From assembly GCF_002742635.1 (NCBI RefSeq), contig NZ_PEGF01000002.1, forward strand, positions 372,001 through 436,000: a DNA stretch of 64,000 nucleotides, written 5' to 3'. Of the stretch, positions 54,455-62,254 are shown one piece after another (the stretch's first letter is position 1; each line of letters starts with the position of its first letter). The DNA comes from Caulobacter sp. X. GTDB lineage: Bacteria > Pseudomonadota > Alphaproteobacteria > Caulobacterales > Caulobacteraceae. Below the pieces are notes generated by a model. It worked only from the letters and a program-made list of their open reading frames with translations, did not search any database and had not been told where the DNA came from. The translations under genes and the position numbers were made by a program.

Positions 54455-54991
54455 ATGACCGACGACATCCTCGACCGCGCCGCCGACGCCGCCCTGGCCC
54501 TCGCCGCCGACCAGCCTTGGCCGTCCGTGTCGCTGCGCGACATCGCGGTGAAGGCCGACATCCCGTTTCCGGATCTCTACGCCAAGGCCAACAGCCGTCT
54601 GGCGGTCCTGGCGCGCGTGTCCGAACGCTTCGACTGCGCGGCGCTCGCGATCGACTACCCTCAAGGCTCGAACGCCCAGGACCGGCTGTTCGACGCGGTG
54701 ATGGCGCGGCTGGAGGCGATGGAGCCGCACCGGACGGCGTTGCTGAACATCGCCAAGGCGCAGGGCGCGGTGGTCGCCGCGATGCGCTTCCCCTTCATCG
54801 CCCGCGCCCTGCTGGAAGCCGCCGGCGTGCCCGCCACCCCGCCGCGCCTGCTTGCCATGGCCGCCGTATGGGCGCGCGTGGTCCAGGTCTGGCGCGAGGA
54901 CGACGCCGCCCTGAACCGCACCATGGCCGAGCTGGACAAGCGCCTGAAGCAGATGGCCCAGCGGCTTGGGATGATCGGGGCGGGGTTCTAG
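54455..54991 (+). CDS. TetR/COQ9-like helix-turn-helix protein
   Basis: 178 residues. The N-terminal 60 residues (VSLRDIAVKADIPFPDLYAKANSRLAVLARVSER) read as a TetR-type helix-turn-helix with altered start. The rest (PHRTALLNIAKAQGAVVAAMRFPFIARALLEAAGV and a Val-Trp-Arg-Glu helix) is mostly helical and resembles the small TetR/COQ9-like family encoded near proC and UbiK in alphaproteobacteria. DNA-binding is not certain. It may instead act in ubiquinone metabolism as COQ9-type proteins do; this would fit the UbiK-like neighbour. Confidence 0.7.
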   Translation: MTDDILDRAADAALALAADQPWPSVSLRDIAVKADIPFPDLYAKANSRLAVLARVSERFDCAALAIDYPQGSNAQDRLFDAVMARLEAMEPHRTALLNIAKAQGAVVAAMRFPFIARALLEAAGVPATPPRLLAMAAVWARVVQVWREDDAALNRTMAELDKRLKQMAQRLGMIGAGF

Positions 54992-55006
54992 GGGGAGCGA
55001 AGTTTA

Positions 55007-55127
55007 GATGCTCCCCCGCGATGCGGGGGAGCTGTCGCGGAGCGACTGAGGGGGCGAGCTGGGCGAACGCCCCGCTAGCCCCCTCCGGCCCTCTGGGCCA
55101 CCTCCCCCGCATCGCGGGGGAGGATCT
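55007..55127. repeat. GC-rich palindromic element, copy D (subtype 1)
   Basis: About 120 bases between two convergent genes, with end hairpins CTCCCCCGCGATGCGGGGGAG and CTCCCCCGCATCGCGGGGGAG. The central right part shares CCCCCTCCGGCCCTCTGGGC with copy A at 22666. The end stems of A and D differ in sequence but keep pairing. Confidence 0.85.
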
Positions 55128-55135
55128 GTTCAGGA

Positions 55136-56476
55136 CTACCCCGGCAGCCGGATCAACGCTCTTAAGCCCCCCATCGTCGAGCGCGACAGCATCAGGTCCC
55201 CGCCGAGGCCCCGCGCCATGTCGCGCGCGATGGCGAGGCCTAGCCCCACGCCCTTCTCGTTCTGGTTCCGGCTCTCGTCGAGGCGTGAGAAGGGCTTGAA
55301 GGCCTCTTCGTAGCGGTCCTCGGGGATGCCCGGACCGTCGTCGTCCACCGCGATCTCGACCCCGCCGGTCTGGCGAGCGGCGGCGGTGACCTTGACGCGG
55401 TCGGCGTGGGCGACGCCGTTGTCGACCAAGTTGGCGAGCGCGCGGCGGAAGGCCAGGGGCCGGACCCGCGCCTCCAGCCCCGGCGCGATGTCGGTCTCGA
55501 TCGCCGCGCCGCCGCGCTCGGCGTCGGCCACCACCCCGCCGATCAGTTCGGAGAGATCGACCACCCGCGCGTCCTCGCCGCCCTCGCCGCGGGCGAAGGC
55601 CAGGTACTCGTCGATCATGTGCTCCATTTCAGCGAGATCGCCCTTCATCGCCTCGATCTGTTCGCAGGGCTCGGCCATGGCCATTTCCAGCTTCAGGCGG
55701 GTCAGCGGCGTACGCAGGTCGTGGCTGACGCTGGCCAGGAGGGCGGTGCGCTGCTCGATGTGCCGAACGATGCGGGCCTTCATGGCCAGGAAGGCGCGGG
55801 CGGCCTTGCGCACCTCGCGCGCGCCGTGCGGCTTGAAGTCATGCTCCTCGCCCCGGCCGAAGGCGTCGGCGGCGTCGGCCAGGCGCTCGATGGCGCGGAC
55901 CTGGTTGCGGATGAACAGGATGGCGATCGCCGTCAGCAGCATGGTCGCCACCACCATCCACAGGATGAAGATGTGCCCTTGGGTGGCGTAGGCCCGGTCG
56001 CGCAGGGCGTAGATCTGCAGGACCCCGCCCTTCACCTGCACCCGGATGTCGATATAGGCCGTGTAGCGGGTCGTATCGAACCAGAACGGGTTATCCAGCC
56101 GGTCGTCCAGGGCCTGTTGCAGCGACCGGTCTAGCGCCGCGAACAGCGAGGGCCGGCGGCTGGTCGGCAGCTTGCGGCCCTTCTGGAAGGCGATCGACAG
56201 GGACATCGAGTCTTCGGCCCGCTTGGCCAGCTTCTCGACGGCGGCGGGGCTGGGATCGTCCTCGTAGGACTGCACGGCCCAGGCGATGTCGCCGGCCAGG
56301 CCCTCGGAGAGCTTGCTGGTCACCGACTGCCAGTGCGCGTCGAAGAACGCCCAGGTCACGGCGATCTGCATCACCGCCACCGGCAGGATGATGATCAATA
56401 GGCTGCGGCCGAACAGCGAGGTCGGCAGCAGGCGCTTGAGGAAGGGCGGGAGGTTGAGGCGGGTGGAGAGGGGCAC
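55136..56476 (-). CDS. EnvZ-type sensor histidine kinase
   Basis: 446 residues. A first transmembrane helix (about 20-45) and a second (about 170-195; IFILWMVVATMLLTAIAILFI) bracket a periplasmic sensor domain. A HAMP linker follows, then the phosphorylation motif LLASVSHDLRTPLTRLKLEM and ATP-binding parts NLVDNGVAHA, VDDDGPGIP and GVGLGLAIARDMA. It is expected to phosphorylate the OmpR-type regulator encoded upstream (56617-57324). Palindromic element E separates the two genes. Signal unknown. Confidence 0.93.
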   Translation of the reverse strand: MPLSTRLNLPPFLKRLLPTSLFGRSLLIIILPVAVMQIAVTWAFFDAHWQSVTSKLSEGLAGDIAWAVQSYEDDPSPAAVEKLAKRAEDSMSLSIAFQKGRKLPTSRRPSLFAALDRSLQQALDDRLDNPFWFDTTRYTAYIDIRVQVKGGVLQIYALRDRAYATQGHIFILWMVVATMLLTAIAILFIRNQVRAIERLADAADAFGRGEEHDFKPHGAREVRKAARAFLAMKARIVRHIEQRTALLASVSHDLRTPLTRLKLEMAMAEPCEQIEAMKGDLAEMEHMIDEYLAFARGEGGEDARVVDLSELIGGVVADAERGGAAIETDIAPGLEARVRPLAFRRALANLVDNGVAHADRVKVTAAARQTGGVEIAVDDDGPGIPEDRYEEAFKPFSRLDESRNQNEKGVGLGLAIARDMARGLGGDLMLSRSTMGGLRALIRLPG

Positions 56477-56478
56477 CT

Positions 56479-56601
56479 AAATCCTCCCCCCAGCGGGGGA
56501 GGTGGCGCGAAGCGCCGGAGGGGGAAGATGGCATTCCCGCCGCTGGTCGACTTTCCCCTCCGTCCGCTGCGCGGACACCTCCCCCGCTGGGGGGAGGATT
56601 T
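56479..56601. repeat. GC-rich palindromic element, copy E (subtype 2), between regulator and kinase genes
   Basis: About 123 bases, with boundaries ATCCTCCCCC and GGGGGAGGAT; the right half is nearly identical to copy B (shared TCCGTCCGCTGCGCGGACAC). It fills the gap between the OmpR-type regulator (upstream) and the EnvZ-type kinase (downstream) in the same operon. Confidence 0.88.
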
Positions 56602-56616
56602 GAACGCGCCCCACCA

Positions 56617-57324
56617 TCAATCCGGCGCCAGCCGATACCCGATCCCGCGCACGGTCTGCAGGTAGCGCGGATTCTTCGGGTCCGGCTCGATCTTGCGGCG
56701 CAGGCGCGTGACCTGGACGTCGACGGCGCGGCCAGTGGCGTCGGCGGTGTCGCGAGCCAGCTCCAGGCGGTCGACGGGTTCGTGGGCCGAGCGGGCCAGG
56801 CGGCGCATCAGCGTGACCTCGGCCTCGGTCAGGCGGATGACCTCGCCATCGCAGACGAGCTCGCCGCGTTCGGGCTCGAACGTGCAGCGGCCCAGGTTCA
56901 GGGCGGCGCTTCGTGTCCCGACCGGGCGGGCGGACGAGCGGCGCAGGATCGCCTCGATGCGCAACAGCAGTTCCTGAGGCTCGAACGGCTTGCCCAGATA
57001 GTCGTCGACGCCGTTCGACAGGCCCTCGATCCGGTCGGCGGTCTGGTCGCGGGCGGTCAGCATCAGGATCGGGGTGCGGCCGGCCTCGCCGCCCTTGGCG
57101 CGCAGGCGCTTGGTGAAGGCCATGCCGTCCTCGCCCGGCATCATCACGTCCAGCACCATCAGGTCGAAGTCCAGCGACTCGAACAGCTTGTCGGCGCCGG
57201 CCGCGTTCGAGGCGGCGGTGACGCGGAAGCCGGCGCGGCCCAGGAACTCCTTGATCAGCTTGCGCAGGCGATCGTCGTCGTCGACGACCAGCAGGTGGCG
57301 CTCGCGGCGCTCTTCTGGAGTCAT
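56617..57324 (-). CDS. OmpR-family response regulator
   Basis: 235 residues from ATG 57324, which has GGACGACTCC/GAGGACG upstream; a longer frame extends into the MarR gene. Receiver: LLVVDDDDRL, LMVLDVMMPGEDG (phospho-Asp near residue 59), MLTARDQT (Thr) and GKPFEPQEL (Lys). C-terminal winged-helix: FEPERGELVCDGEVIRLTEAEVTLMRRLARSAHEPVDRLELA and VDVQVTRLRRKIEPDPKNPRYLQTVRGIGYRL. Together with the EnvZ-type kinase it forms a two-component system, preceded by the MarR gene in the same direction. Confidence 0.94.
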   Translation of the reverse strand: MTPEERRERHLLVVDDDDRLRKLIKEFLGRAGFRVTAASNAAGADKLFESLDFDLMVLDVMMPGEDGMAFTKRLRAKGGEAGRTPILMLTARDQTADRIEGLSNGVDDYLGKPFEPQELLLRIEAILRRSSARPVGTRSAALNLGRCTFEPERGELVCDGEVIRLTEAEVTLMRRLARSAHEPVDRLELARDTADATGRAVDVQVTRLRRKIEPDPKNPRYLQTVRGIGYRLAPD

Positions 57325-57334
57325 GGAGTCGTCC

Positions 57335-57841
57335 TCAAACGTTCTGGCGCCGGGGCGCGCCGACGCCCTGGCGGGGACCGGCCAGCGCCGCCAGGATTCG
57401 CCGCGCGCCGGCCACGCCGTCGAGGCCGCCGGTGCGATAGGCCCGGGCCAGCAGCGCCCGCAGCCGCTCGGCCGTCCGCTGCTCGAAGGCCACGCCATCG
57501 GGCGTCAGGGTCGCGGGGCGGCGACGGCCGTCCAGCTCGCCCGAGCCGCGCTCGACCAGGCCCGCCTTCTGAAGGTCGGCCAGGGTGCGGCTGGCGGCCT
57601 GCTTGGACAGGCTCGTCAGCTTGGAAAGGTCCTGCACCCCGATGCCCGGCCGGCGGCGCAGCAGGAAGGCCGCGCGCCAGTGCGAACGGCCAAGGCCGAC
57701 GCTCTCGCTTTCCAGCGCCGCGTCGACGGCGGCCCACAGCGAAGCCTCGGCCAGCAGGATCAGTTCCAGCCCGCCGTCCAGCTCCTCCTCGCGGAGGATC
57801 AGACGGGGATCGTCCGAACCGGGCTGCAGCGGGGCTATCAT
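57335..57841 (-). CDS. MarR-family transcriptional regulator
   Basis: 168 residues. Winged helix-turn-helix: WRAAFLLRRRPGIGVQDLSKLTSLSKQAASRTLADLQKAGLVERGSGELDGRRRPATLTPDG. MarR proteins are dimeric regulators responding to small molecules. It is the first gene of an operon with the OmpR/EnvZ pair (10-base gap) and is divergent from ilvE, with an 80-base shared region containing a GACGC/GCGTC dyad. Confidence 0.88.
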   Translation of the reverse strand: MIAPLQPGSDDPRLILREEELDGGLELILLAEASLWAAVDAALESESVGLGRSHWRAAFLLRRRPGIGVQDLSKLTSLSKQAASRTLADLQKAGLVERGSGELDGRRRPATLTPDGVAFEQRTAERLRALLARAYRTGGLDGVAGARRILAALAGPRQGVGAPRRQNV

Positions 57842-57921
57842 CGCGCGGAGTCCATTTTATTTGACGCGCCCACCCTCGGGGCGTCTAAGGGCCGGGTTTT
57901 TCATAAGGAGGTCTTGGGCCG

Positions 57922-58812
57922 ATGTCTCTGGTTCCCTTCGACGATCGTGATGGTTGGATCTGGCTGGACGGCCAGTTCGCGCCCTGGCGCGAAGCGAAGG
58001 TGCACGTACTCACCCACGGCCTGCACTACGCCTCGTCCGTCTTCGAGGGCGAGCGGATGTACGGCGGCGAGATTTTCAAGCTGACCGAACATACCGAGCG
58101 CCTCTTCAAGTCGGCCGAGATCCTCGACTTCAAGATCCCATACACGGTGGCCGAGATCGACGAGGCCTGCAAGGCGACGGCCGAGAAGAATGGCCTTAAG
58201 GACTGCTATGTCCGCCCGATCGCCTGGCGCGGCAGCGAGATGATCGGCGTCTCGGCGCAACAGACCAAGATCCACGTCGCCATCGCCGTCTGGGAATGGC
58301 CGAGCTACTTCGACCCCGCGACCAAGGCCAAGGGCATTCGCCTGACCTGGGCCAAGTATCAGCGCCCGGACCCGAAGACCGCCCCGGTCGCGGCCAAGGC
58401 CGCCGGCCTCTACATGATCTGCACCATCTCCAAGCACGCCGCCGAGAAGGACGGCTACGCCGACGCGATGATGCTGGACTATCGCGGCTATGTGGCCGAG
58501 GCGACCGGCGCCAACGTCTTCTTCGTCAAGGACGGCGTCCTGCACACGCCCAAGCCCGACTGCTTCCTGGACGGCATCACCCGCCGCACGGTGATCGCCA
58601 TCGCCAAGGACAAGGGGATCGAGGTCGTCGAGCGCCACATCCAGAAGGAAGAGCTCTCGGGCTTCACCGAATGCTTCATCGTCGGCACCGCCGCCGAGGT
58701 GACCCCGGTCTCGGAAGTGGGCGAGTTCACCTTCACGCCGGGCAAGCTGTCGCTCGATTTGATGGACACCTACGCCGCCCTGGTGCGCGGCCAGGCGATG
58801 GCCGAGGCCTAA
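57922..58812 (+). CDS. ilvE: Branched-chain amino-acid aminotransferase
   Basis: 296 residues of the fold-type IV PLP family. Typical motifs: VHVLTHGLHYASSVFEGERMYGGEIFKL, YVRPIAWRG and GYADAMMLDYRGYVAEATGANVFFVKDG, with DGITRRTVIAIAKDKGIEVVERHIQ later (the Lys near the active site is in VRPIAWRG-like neighbours). It performs the last step of Ile, Leu and Val synthesis. Upstream ATAAGGAGGT is a strong ribosome site. An intrinsic terminator follows. Confidence 0.94.
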   Translation: MSLVPFDDRDGWIWLDGQFAPWREAKVHVLTHGLHYASSVFEGERMYGGEIFKLTEHTERLFKSAEILDFKIPYTVAEIDEACKATAEKNGLKDCYVRPIAWRGSEMIGVSAQQTKIHVAIAVWEWPSYFDPATKAKGIRLTWAKYQRPDPKTAPVAAKAAGLYMICTISKHAAEKDGYADAMMLDYRGYVAEATGANVFFVKDGVLHTPKPDCFLDGITRRTVIAIAKDKGIEVVERHIQKEELSGFTECFIVGTAAEVTPVSEVGEFTFTPGKLSLDLMDTYAALVRGQAMAEA

Positions 58813-58838
58813 GGCGGCTCCATCCGTCGGATCTGAAG

Positions 58839-58869
58839 ACGCCGCTCGGAGCGATCCGGGCGGCGTTTT
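58839..58869 (+). terminator. Intrinsic terminator of ilvE
   Basis: Stem ACGCCGC/GCGGCGT with a 14-base loop followed by TTTTC, 27 bases past the ilvE stop. Confidence 0.75.
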
Positions 58870-58881
58870 CGTTCACTAGAT

Positions 58882-59000
58882 CCGTGTCATCCCGGCCGGA
58901 GCGCATCGCGCGGAGAGCCGGGACCCAGGGGATGACGAAACGCCGTGCGCGCCGCCCCTGGGTCCCGGATAGCCTCTGCGAGGCTTCCGGGATGACACGG
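58882..59000. repeat. Palindromic element of a second family
   Basis: About 119 bases with long inverted arms: CCGTGTCATCCCGG at the left end matches CCGGGATGACACGG at the right end, and inner CGGGACCCAGGGG pairs with CCCCTGGGTCCCG. The two halves give a large dyad. It lies between the ilvE terminator and the aromatic leader of aroG. Different in sequence from the CCTCCCCC family. Confidence 0.85.
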
Positions 59001-59073
59001 GTTTTGGGCTTCTGTTGCGGCCCCCAGAAATCTGGGGGTGACTCACGGCCAACTTCGCCCTACGGTCTTCGCG

Positions 59074-59157
59074 ATGACCCTCGCCGCCAGCCACACGCTG
59101 TTTTGGTATTTTAGCTATCCGACGCCTCTGGCGCCGGGAGGGTTTCGTTCGGCCTGA
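59074..59157 (+). CDS. Leader peptide of DAHP synthase, 27 residues, aromatic run
   Basis: Short frame MTLAASHTL followed by FWYFSY (codons at 59101-59118), then PTPLAPGGFRSA and a TGA. A run of five aromatic codons within six, covering Phe, Trp and Tyr, just upstream of the gene for the first step of aromatic amino-acid synthesis is highly suggestive of a regulatory leader. No clear Shine-Dalgarno precedes the ATG; the message may be leaderless, or translation may begin at the in-frame GTG at 59038. Its stalling state would set the pairing of the downstream RNA. Confidence 0.85.
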   Translation: MTLAASHTLFWYFSYPTPLAPGGFRSA

Positions 59158-59218
59158 GATCAGGGCCACTTAGAGAACACCTTCACCAGCCGCCAGGGGA
59201 TCCCCGGGCGGCTTTTTT
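59085..59218 (+). promoter_or_regulatory. Attenuator with four pairing segments upstream of aroG
   Basis: Segment 1 (59085-59090, CGCCAG) is complementary to segment 2 (CTGGCG in 59125-59133). Segment 2 (CCTCTGGCG) can instead pair with segment 3 (59191-59199, CGCCAGGGG; nine pairs including one wobble). Segment 3 is the 5' arm of the terminator hairpin, whose 3' arm is at 59202-59212. A ribosome stalled on the aromatic codons (59101-59118) would cover segment 1 and favour 2:3 pairing, hence read-through; free passage allows 1:2 and then the terminator. This mechanism is inferred from complementarity and the classical trp/phe model. Confidence 0.75.
59189..59218 (+). terminator. Intrinsic terminator in the aroG leader
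   Basis: GCCGCC-A-GGGG-AT-CCCC-G-GGCGGC followed by six T, 40 bases before the aroG ATG. The strong stem and T-run, upstream of a coding gene rather than after one, mark a conditional terminator. Confidence 0.88.
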
Positions 59219-59257
59219 GATGGCCGCCGGACCTTCCCGACACTTCCGGAGCCATCC

Positions 59258-60349
59258 ATGCCGTCTTCCGCCGCCCATATCGTCTCGCTGCCGGTCCCGA
59301 CCGACGACCTGCGGATCGAGAAACTCCAGACCCTCAGCCCGCCCGCCCAAGTGATTGGCGAGGCGCCCGCCACCTCGTCGGTGGCCGAGGTCGTCGGCGC
59401 CGGCCGCCGCGCGGTCCACGAGATCCTGCACGGGCGTGACGATCGTCTGGTGGTGGTGATCGGGCCCTGCTCGATCCACGACCCCAAGGCCGCCCTGGAA
59501 TACGCCCATCGCCTGGCCGCCGAGCGCGAGCGCCACGCCGGCGAGCTGGAGGTGATCATGCGGGTCTATTTCGAAAAGCCCCGCACCACGGTGGGCTGGA
59601 AGGGCCTGATCAACGACCCGGACCTGGACGGCGGCTTCCGGATCAACGAGGGCCTGCGCCTGGCGCGGCGGGTGCTGCTGGACGTCAGCGCCCAGGGGCT
59701 GCCGGCGGCTTGCGAGTTCCTGGACGTGACCACGCCCCAGTACATCGCCGACCTGGTGGCCTGGGGCGCGATCGGCGCGCGTACGACCGAAAGCCAGATC
59801 CACCGCGAGATGGCCTCGGGCCTCTCTTGCCCCGTTGGCTTCAAGAACGGCACCAACGGCGACGTGAAGGTCGCGGTCGACGCGGTGACCGCCGCCAGCC
59901 AGCCGCACCATTTCCTGGCCGTGACCAAGGAAGGCCGCGCCGCCATCGCCACGACCACCGGCAACGGCGACTGCCATGTCGTGCTGCGCGGCGGCAAGAC
60001 GCCCAACTATGACGCCGCCAGTGTCGCGGCCGCGGCCCAGGTCCTGGAGAAGGCGGGTCTGGCGCCGCGCATCATGGTCGACGTCAGCCACGCCAACAGC
60101 GGCAAGAACCACGAGAACCAGCCGGCGGTGGTCGCCGACGTCTGCGCTCAGCTCGCCACCGGCGCCTCGCCGATCATGGGCGTGATGATCGAAAGCAACC
60201 TCGTCGCCGGCCGCCAGGACATCGTCCCCGGCCAGCCCCTGACCTACGGCCAGTCGGTCACCGACGCCTGCGTGGACTGGGAGACCTCGGTGCGGATGCT
60301 GGATGATCTGGCGGCGGCGGTGAGGGCCGGCCGCGCCAGGCGGGGGTAG
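59258..60349 (+). CDS. aroG: 3-deoxy-7-phosphoheptulonate synthase, class I (DAHP synthase)
   Basis: 363 residues. Class I signatures: VVVIGPCSIHDPKAALEYAHRLA, VIMRVYFEKPRTTVGWKGLINDPDLDGGFRINEGLRLAR, SCPVGFKNGTNGDVKVAVDA and MVDVSHANSGKNHENQPAVVADV (metal His, Glu and Asp). It joins phosphoenolpyruvate and erythrose-4-phosphate in the first step to Phe, Tyr and Trp. Upstream CCGGAG is the ribosome site. Its leader encodes an aromatic-rich peptide followed by a terminator, so expression is probably controlled by aminoacyl-tRNA supply for Phe, Trp and Tyr, in addition to feedback inhibition of the enzyme. Confidence 0.95.
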   Translation: MPSSAAHIVSLPVPTDDLRIEKLQTLSPPAQVIGEAPATSSVAEVVGAGRRAVHEILHGRDDRLVVVIGPCSIHDPKAALEYAHRLAAERERHAGELEVIMRVYFEKPRTTVGWKGLINDPDLDGGFRINEGLRLARRVLLDVSAQGLPAACEFLDVTTPQYIADLVAWGAIGARTTESQIHREMASGLSCPVGFKNGTNGDVKVAVDAVTAASQPHHFLAVTKEGRAAIATTTGNGDCHVVLRGGKTPNYDAASVAAAAQVLEKAGLAPRIMVDVSHANSGKNHENQPAVVADVCAQLATGASPIMGVMIESNLVAGRQDIVPGQPLTYGQSVTDACVDWETSVRMLDDLAAAVRAGRARRG

Positions 60350-60359
60350 GGCGAACGCC

Positions 60360-62150
60360 CTACTTCCCCGCTTGCGCCGCCATCACCGCCGCGACCTCCG
60401 CCCGCGCCATGGCGATGTCGCGCAGGAAGGTCTCGGAGCGGTGTTGGGCGGCGTAGATCACCTCGCCCGACTGCAGCCCCGCCTCGGTGGCGCTCAGCGT
60501 GTGGCTGCCGCAGATCCAGCGGCTGTCGGCGTAGTCGCGGCCGCGGGCGTAGAGGGCGTCGGCGCGCGAGGGGACGACCTCGGCCAGGATCATCGCGACA
60601 TGGCCGCCGAAGGCCGAGTGGCCCGACGGATAGTCGGGATTGGCGGTCAGGTCGGGGCGCTTGGGCTCGCACACCGGGGCGGAGTCCTTGCCGATGTAGG
60701 GACGCTTGGTCCCCCAGAAGTGCTTGGCGACGCTGACCGGCGATCGATCGTCGCCGGCGCGCTCGAGCAGGGCCGACAGGATCGGGGCGTTCTGGGCGGT
60801 GAGCTTGACGCCCAGGGCCTTCTCGAAATGGCCGAAGGCCGGACCGCTGACGTCGGCCGTGGCCTCGGCCCAGCGCGCCGGGTCCTTGTCCTTGATCGCG
60901 CGGCTCTGGTCGAACACGGCGGCGTCGGCGATCGCGCGGGGCGAGCCGGGCTGGGGCGGCGGGGCCAGGATCTTGGTCAGGTCCGGGCGCGCCTCGGGCT
61001 GGAGGTAGCCGCGCTCGGGCGCGCCGGGCAGGGCCTCGATCGGCAGGTTGTCGCAGACCTTGGGCTGACGGACCGGATTGCAGATCGCCACGTCGCCGCC
61101 GGTCAGGCGCACGGTGTAGCCGCCCGGAAAGCGCGGGTCGGGCCAGATGTAGTCGGTGGAGACATACTGGGCGCCGCTGGTGAAGGCGGCGGTGCGGCGG
61201 CTGACGTCGTTGCGGCGGGCCTCCCAAGTGTCGGCATCGGCGCGGGTGCGGACGATGAAGCCGGCCTTCACCGCGGCGGTGATGCGGTCCTTCTCGGCGA
61301 TCGGATCGTTCAGCGTCAGATAGGCCGCGGCCGGCGAGGCCTCGTCGGTGTTGACGAACATCGCGCGGCCTTCCAGCGAGGCGCGCTTGCCGCGATAGAT
61401 GGCGACCTTCTTCGGGCCTTCGTCGAGGGCGAAGAAGACCTTGCCGCGCGCCTGGCCGATCTTGGGCCAGCCGCCCGCCAGCACCGCCTCGCGCAGGGTC
61501 TTGGCCTTGCCCTGGACCTGGTCGGGCGTGATCAGGCGATCGTCGCCGAACACCGAGCGGATCTCGGCGTCGAAGGCGTCGAACAGGGCTTCGGTGAAGT
61601 CCAGCGGCTTCACCCCGCCCGGCACGGTGGCCTCGCCCTCCTTGGCGTTGATCATGATCAGGATCGGCGCGTGGTCCCGATGCGTGTCGGACCAGGCGCG
61701 GATCTCCTTCAGGCACGAGATGAAGGTCACGCACGAGACGCGGAAGTCGATGTCGGTCATGTGCATGGTCTTGAAGCCCGGCTTGGCCAGGGCCGCGGCC
61801 ATCTCCGGCGGCAGGGCGGTTCCCTGGCCGAAGACGGTGAGCGGCTTGGCGTAGCGGCCGCCCTCGGGGTCGGCGACGACGTCCAGTTCAATCTGACGGG
61901 CGCCGGCGTCCAGCTGCTCGGCGAGGCGCCGGTGGCCGTAGTCGACGCCCAGCGCCGCCTGGCCGCGCGCGGCGACCATGGCCGCCATCTCGTCGGCCGG
62001 AATGAGCTGCTTGTAGGAGTTGTGCGTGCCCACGGCCATCAGGTCGTTCATCGGCAAGGCGTCCATCCGCTGGCGGATGCAAGGCGCGCTCTCGTCCGAG
62101 GCGGGGCAGGGGGCGGCGGCGACCGCCAGGGCGGCGAGCAGGTTCAGCAT
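60360..62150 (-). CDS. Fusion of Ca-dependent PI-PLC-like phosphodiesterase and class A acid phosphatase (PAP2)
   Basis: 596 residues from ATG 62150, with a signal peptide (MLNLLAALAVAAAPCPA). The N-terminal half (about 30-370) has MAVGTHNSYKQL (first catalytic His), AGARQIELDVVAD and MHMTDIDFRVSC, the PI-PLC-C1/Ca-dependent PLC pattern. The C-terminal part (about 400-590) is a class A acid phosphatase: KHFWGTKRP (KX6RP), YPSGHSAFG (PSGH) and DSRWICGSHTLSA, where the usual Asp after the His (HX3D) is Ala. The fusion could release inositol phosphate and then remove its phosphate, in the periplasm. Divergent from the TonB receptor at 62353. Confidence 0.83.
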   Translation of the reverse strand: MLNLLAALAVAAAPCPASDESAPCIRQRMDALPMNDLMAVGTHNSYKQLIPADEMAAMVAARGQAALGVDYGHRRLAEQLDAGARQIELDVVADPEGGRYAKPLTVFGQGTALPPEMAAALAKPGFKTMHMTDIDFRVSCVTFISCLKEIRAWSDTHRDHAPILIMINAKEGEATVPGGVKPLDFTEALFDAFDAEIRSVFGDDRLITPDQVQGKAKTLREAVLAGGWPKIGQARGKVFFALDEGPKKVAIYRGKRASLEGRAMFVNTDEASPAAAYLTLNDPIAEKDRITAAVKAGFIVRTRADADTWEARRNDVSRRTAAFTSGAQYVSTDYIWPDPRFPGGYTVRLTGGDVAICNPVRQPKVCDNLPIEALPGAPERGYLQPEARPDLTKILAPPPQPGSPRAIADAAVFDQSRAIKDKDPARWAEATADVSGPAFGHFEKALGVKLTAQNAPILSALLERAGDDRSPVSVAKHFWGTKRPYIGKDSAPVCEPKRPDLTANPDYPSGHSAFGGHVAMILAEVVPSRADALYARGRDYADSRWICGSHTLSATEAGLQSGEVIYAAQHRSETFLRDIAMARAEVAAVMAAQAGK

Positions 62151-62254
62151 GGGCGACTCCAGGACAGAGCGTCGCCATAGCGCTTGCACATGACGGTTTG
62201 ACGTCCCCACGCGATGGAGATCGCGGTCCCGTCATCAAGCTTTTAAAAAAACGA

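Noticed and set aside
57842-57921. Attenuator before ilvE
   Set aside because: Only 80 bases, no leader frame with branched-chain codons, and the hairpin-like GACGC/GCGTC is imperfect.
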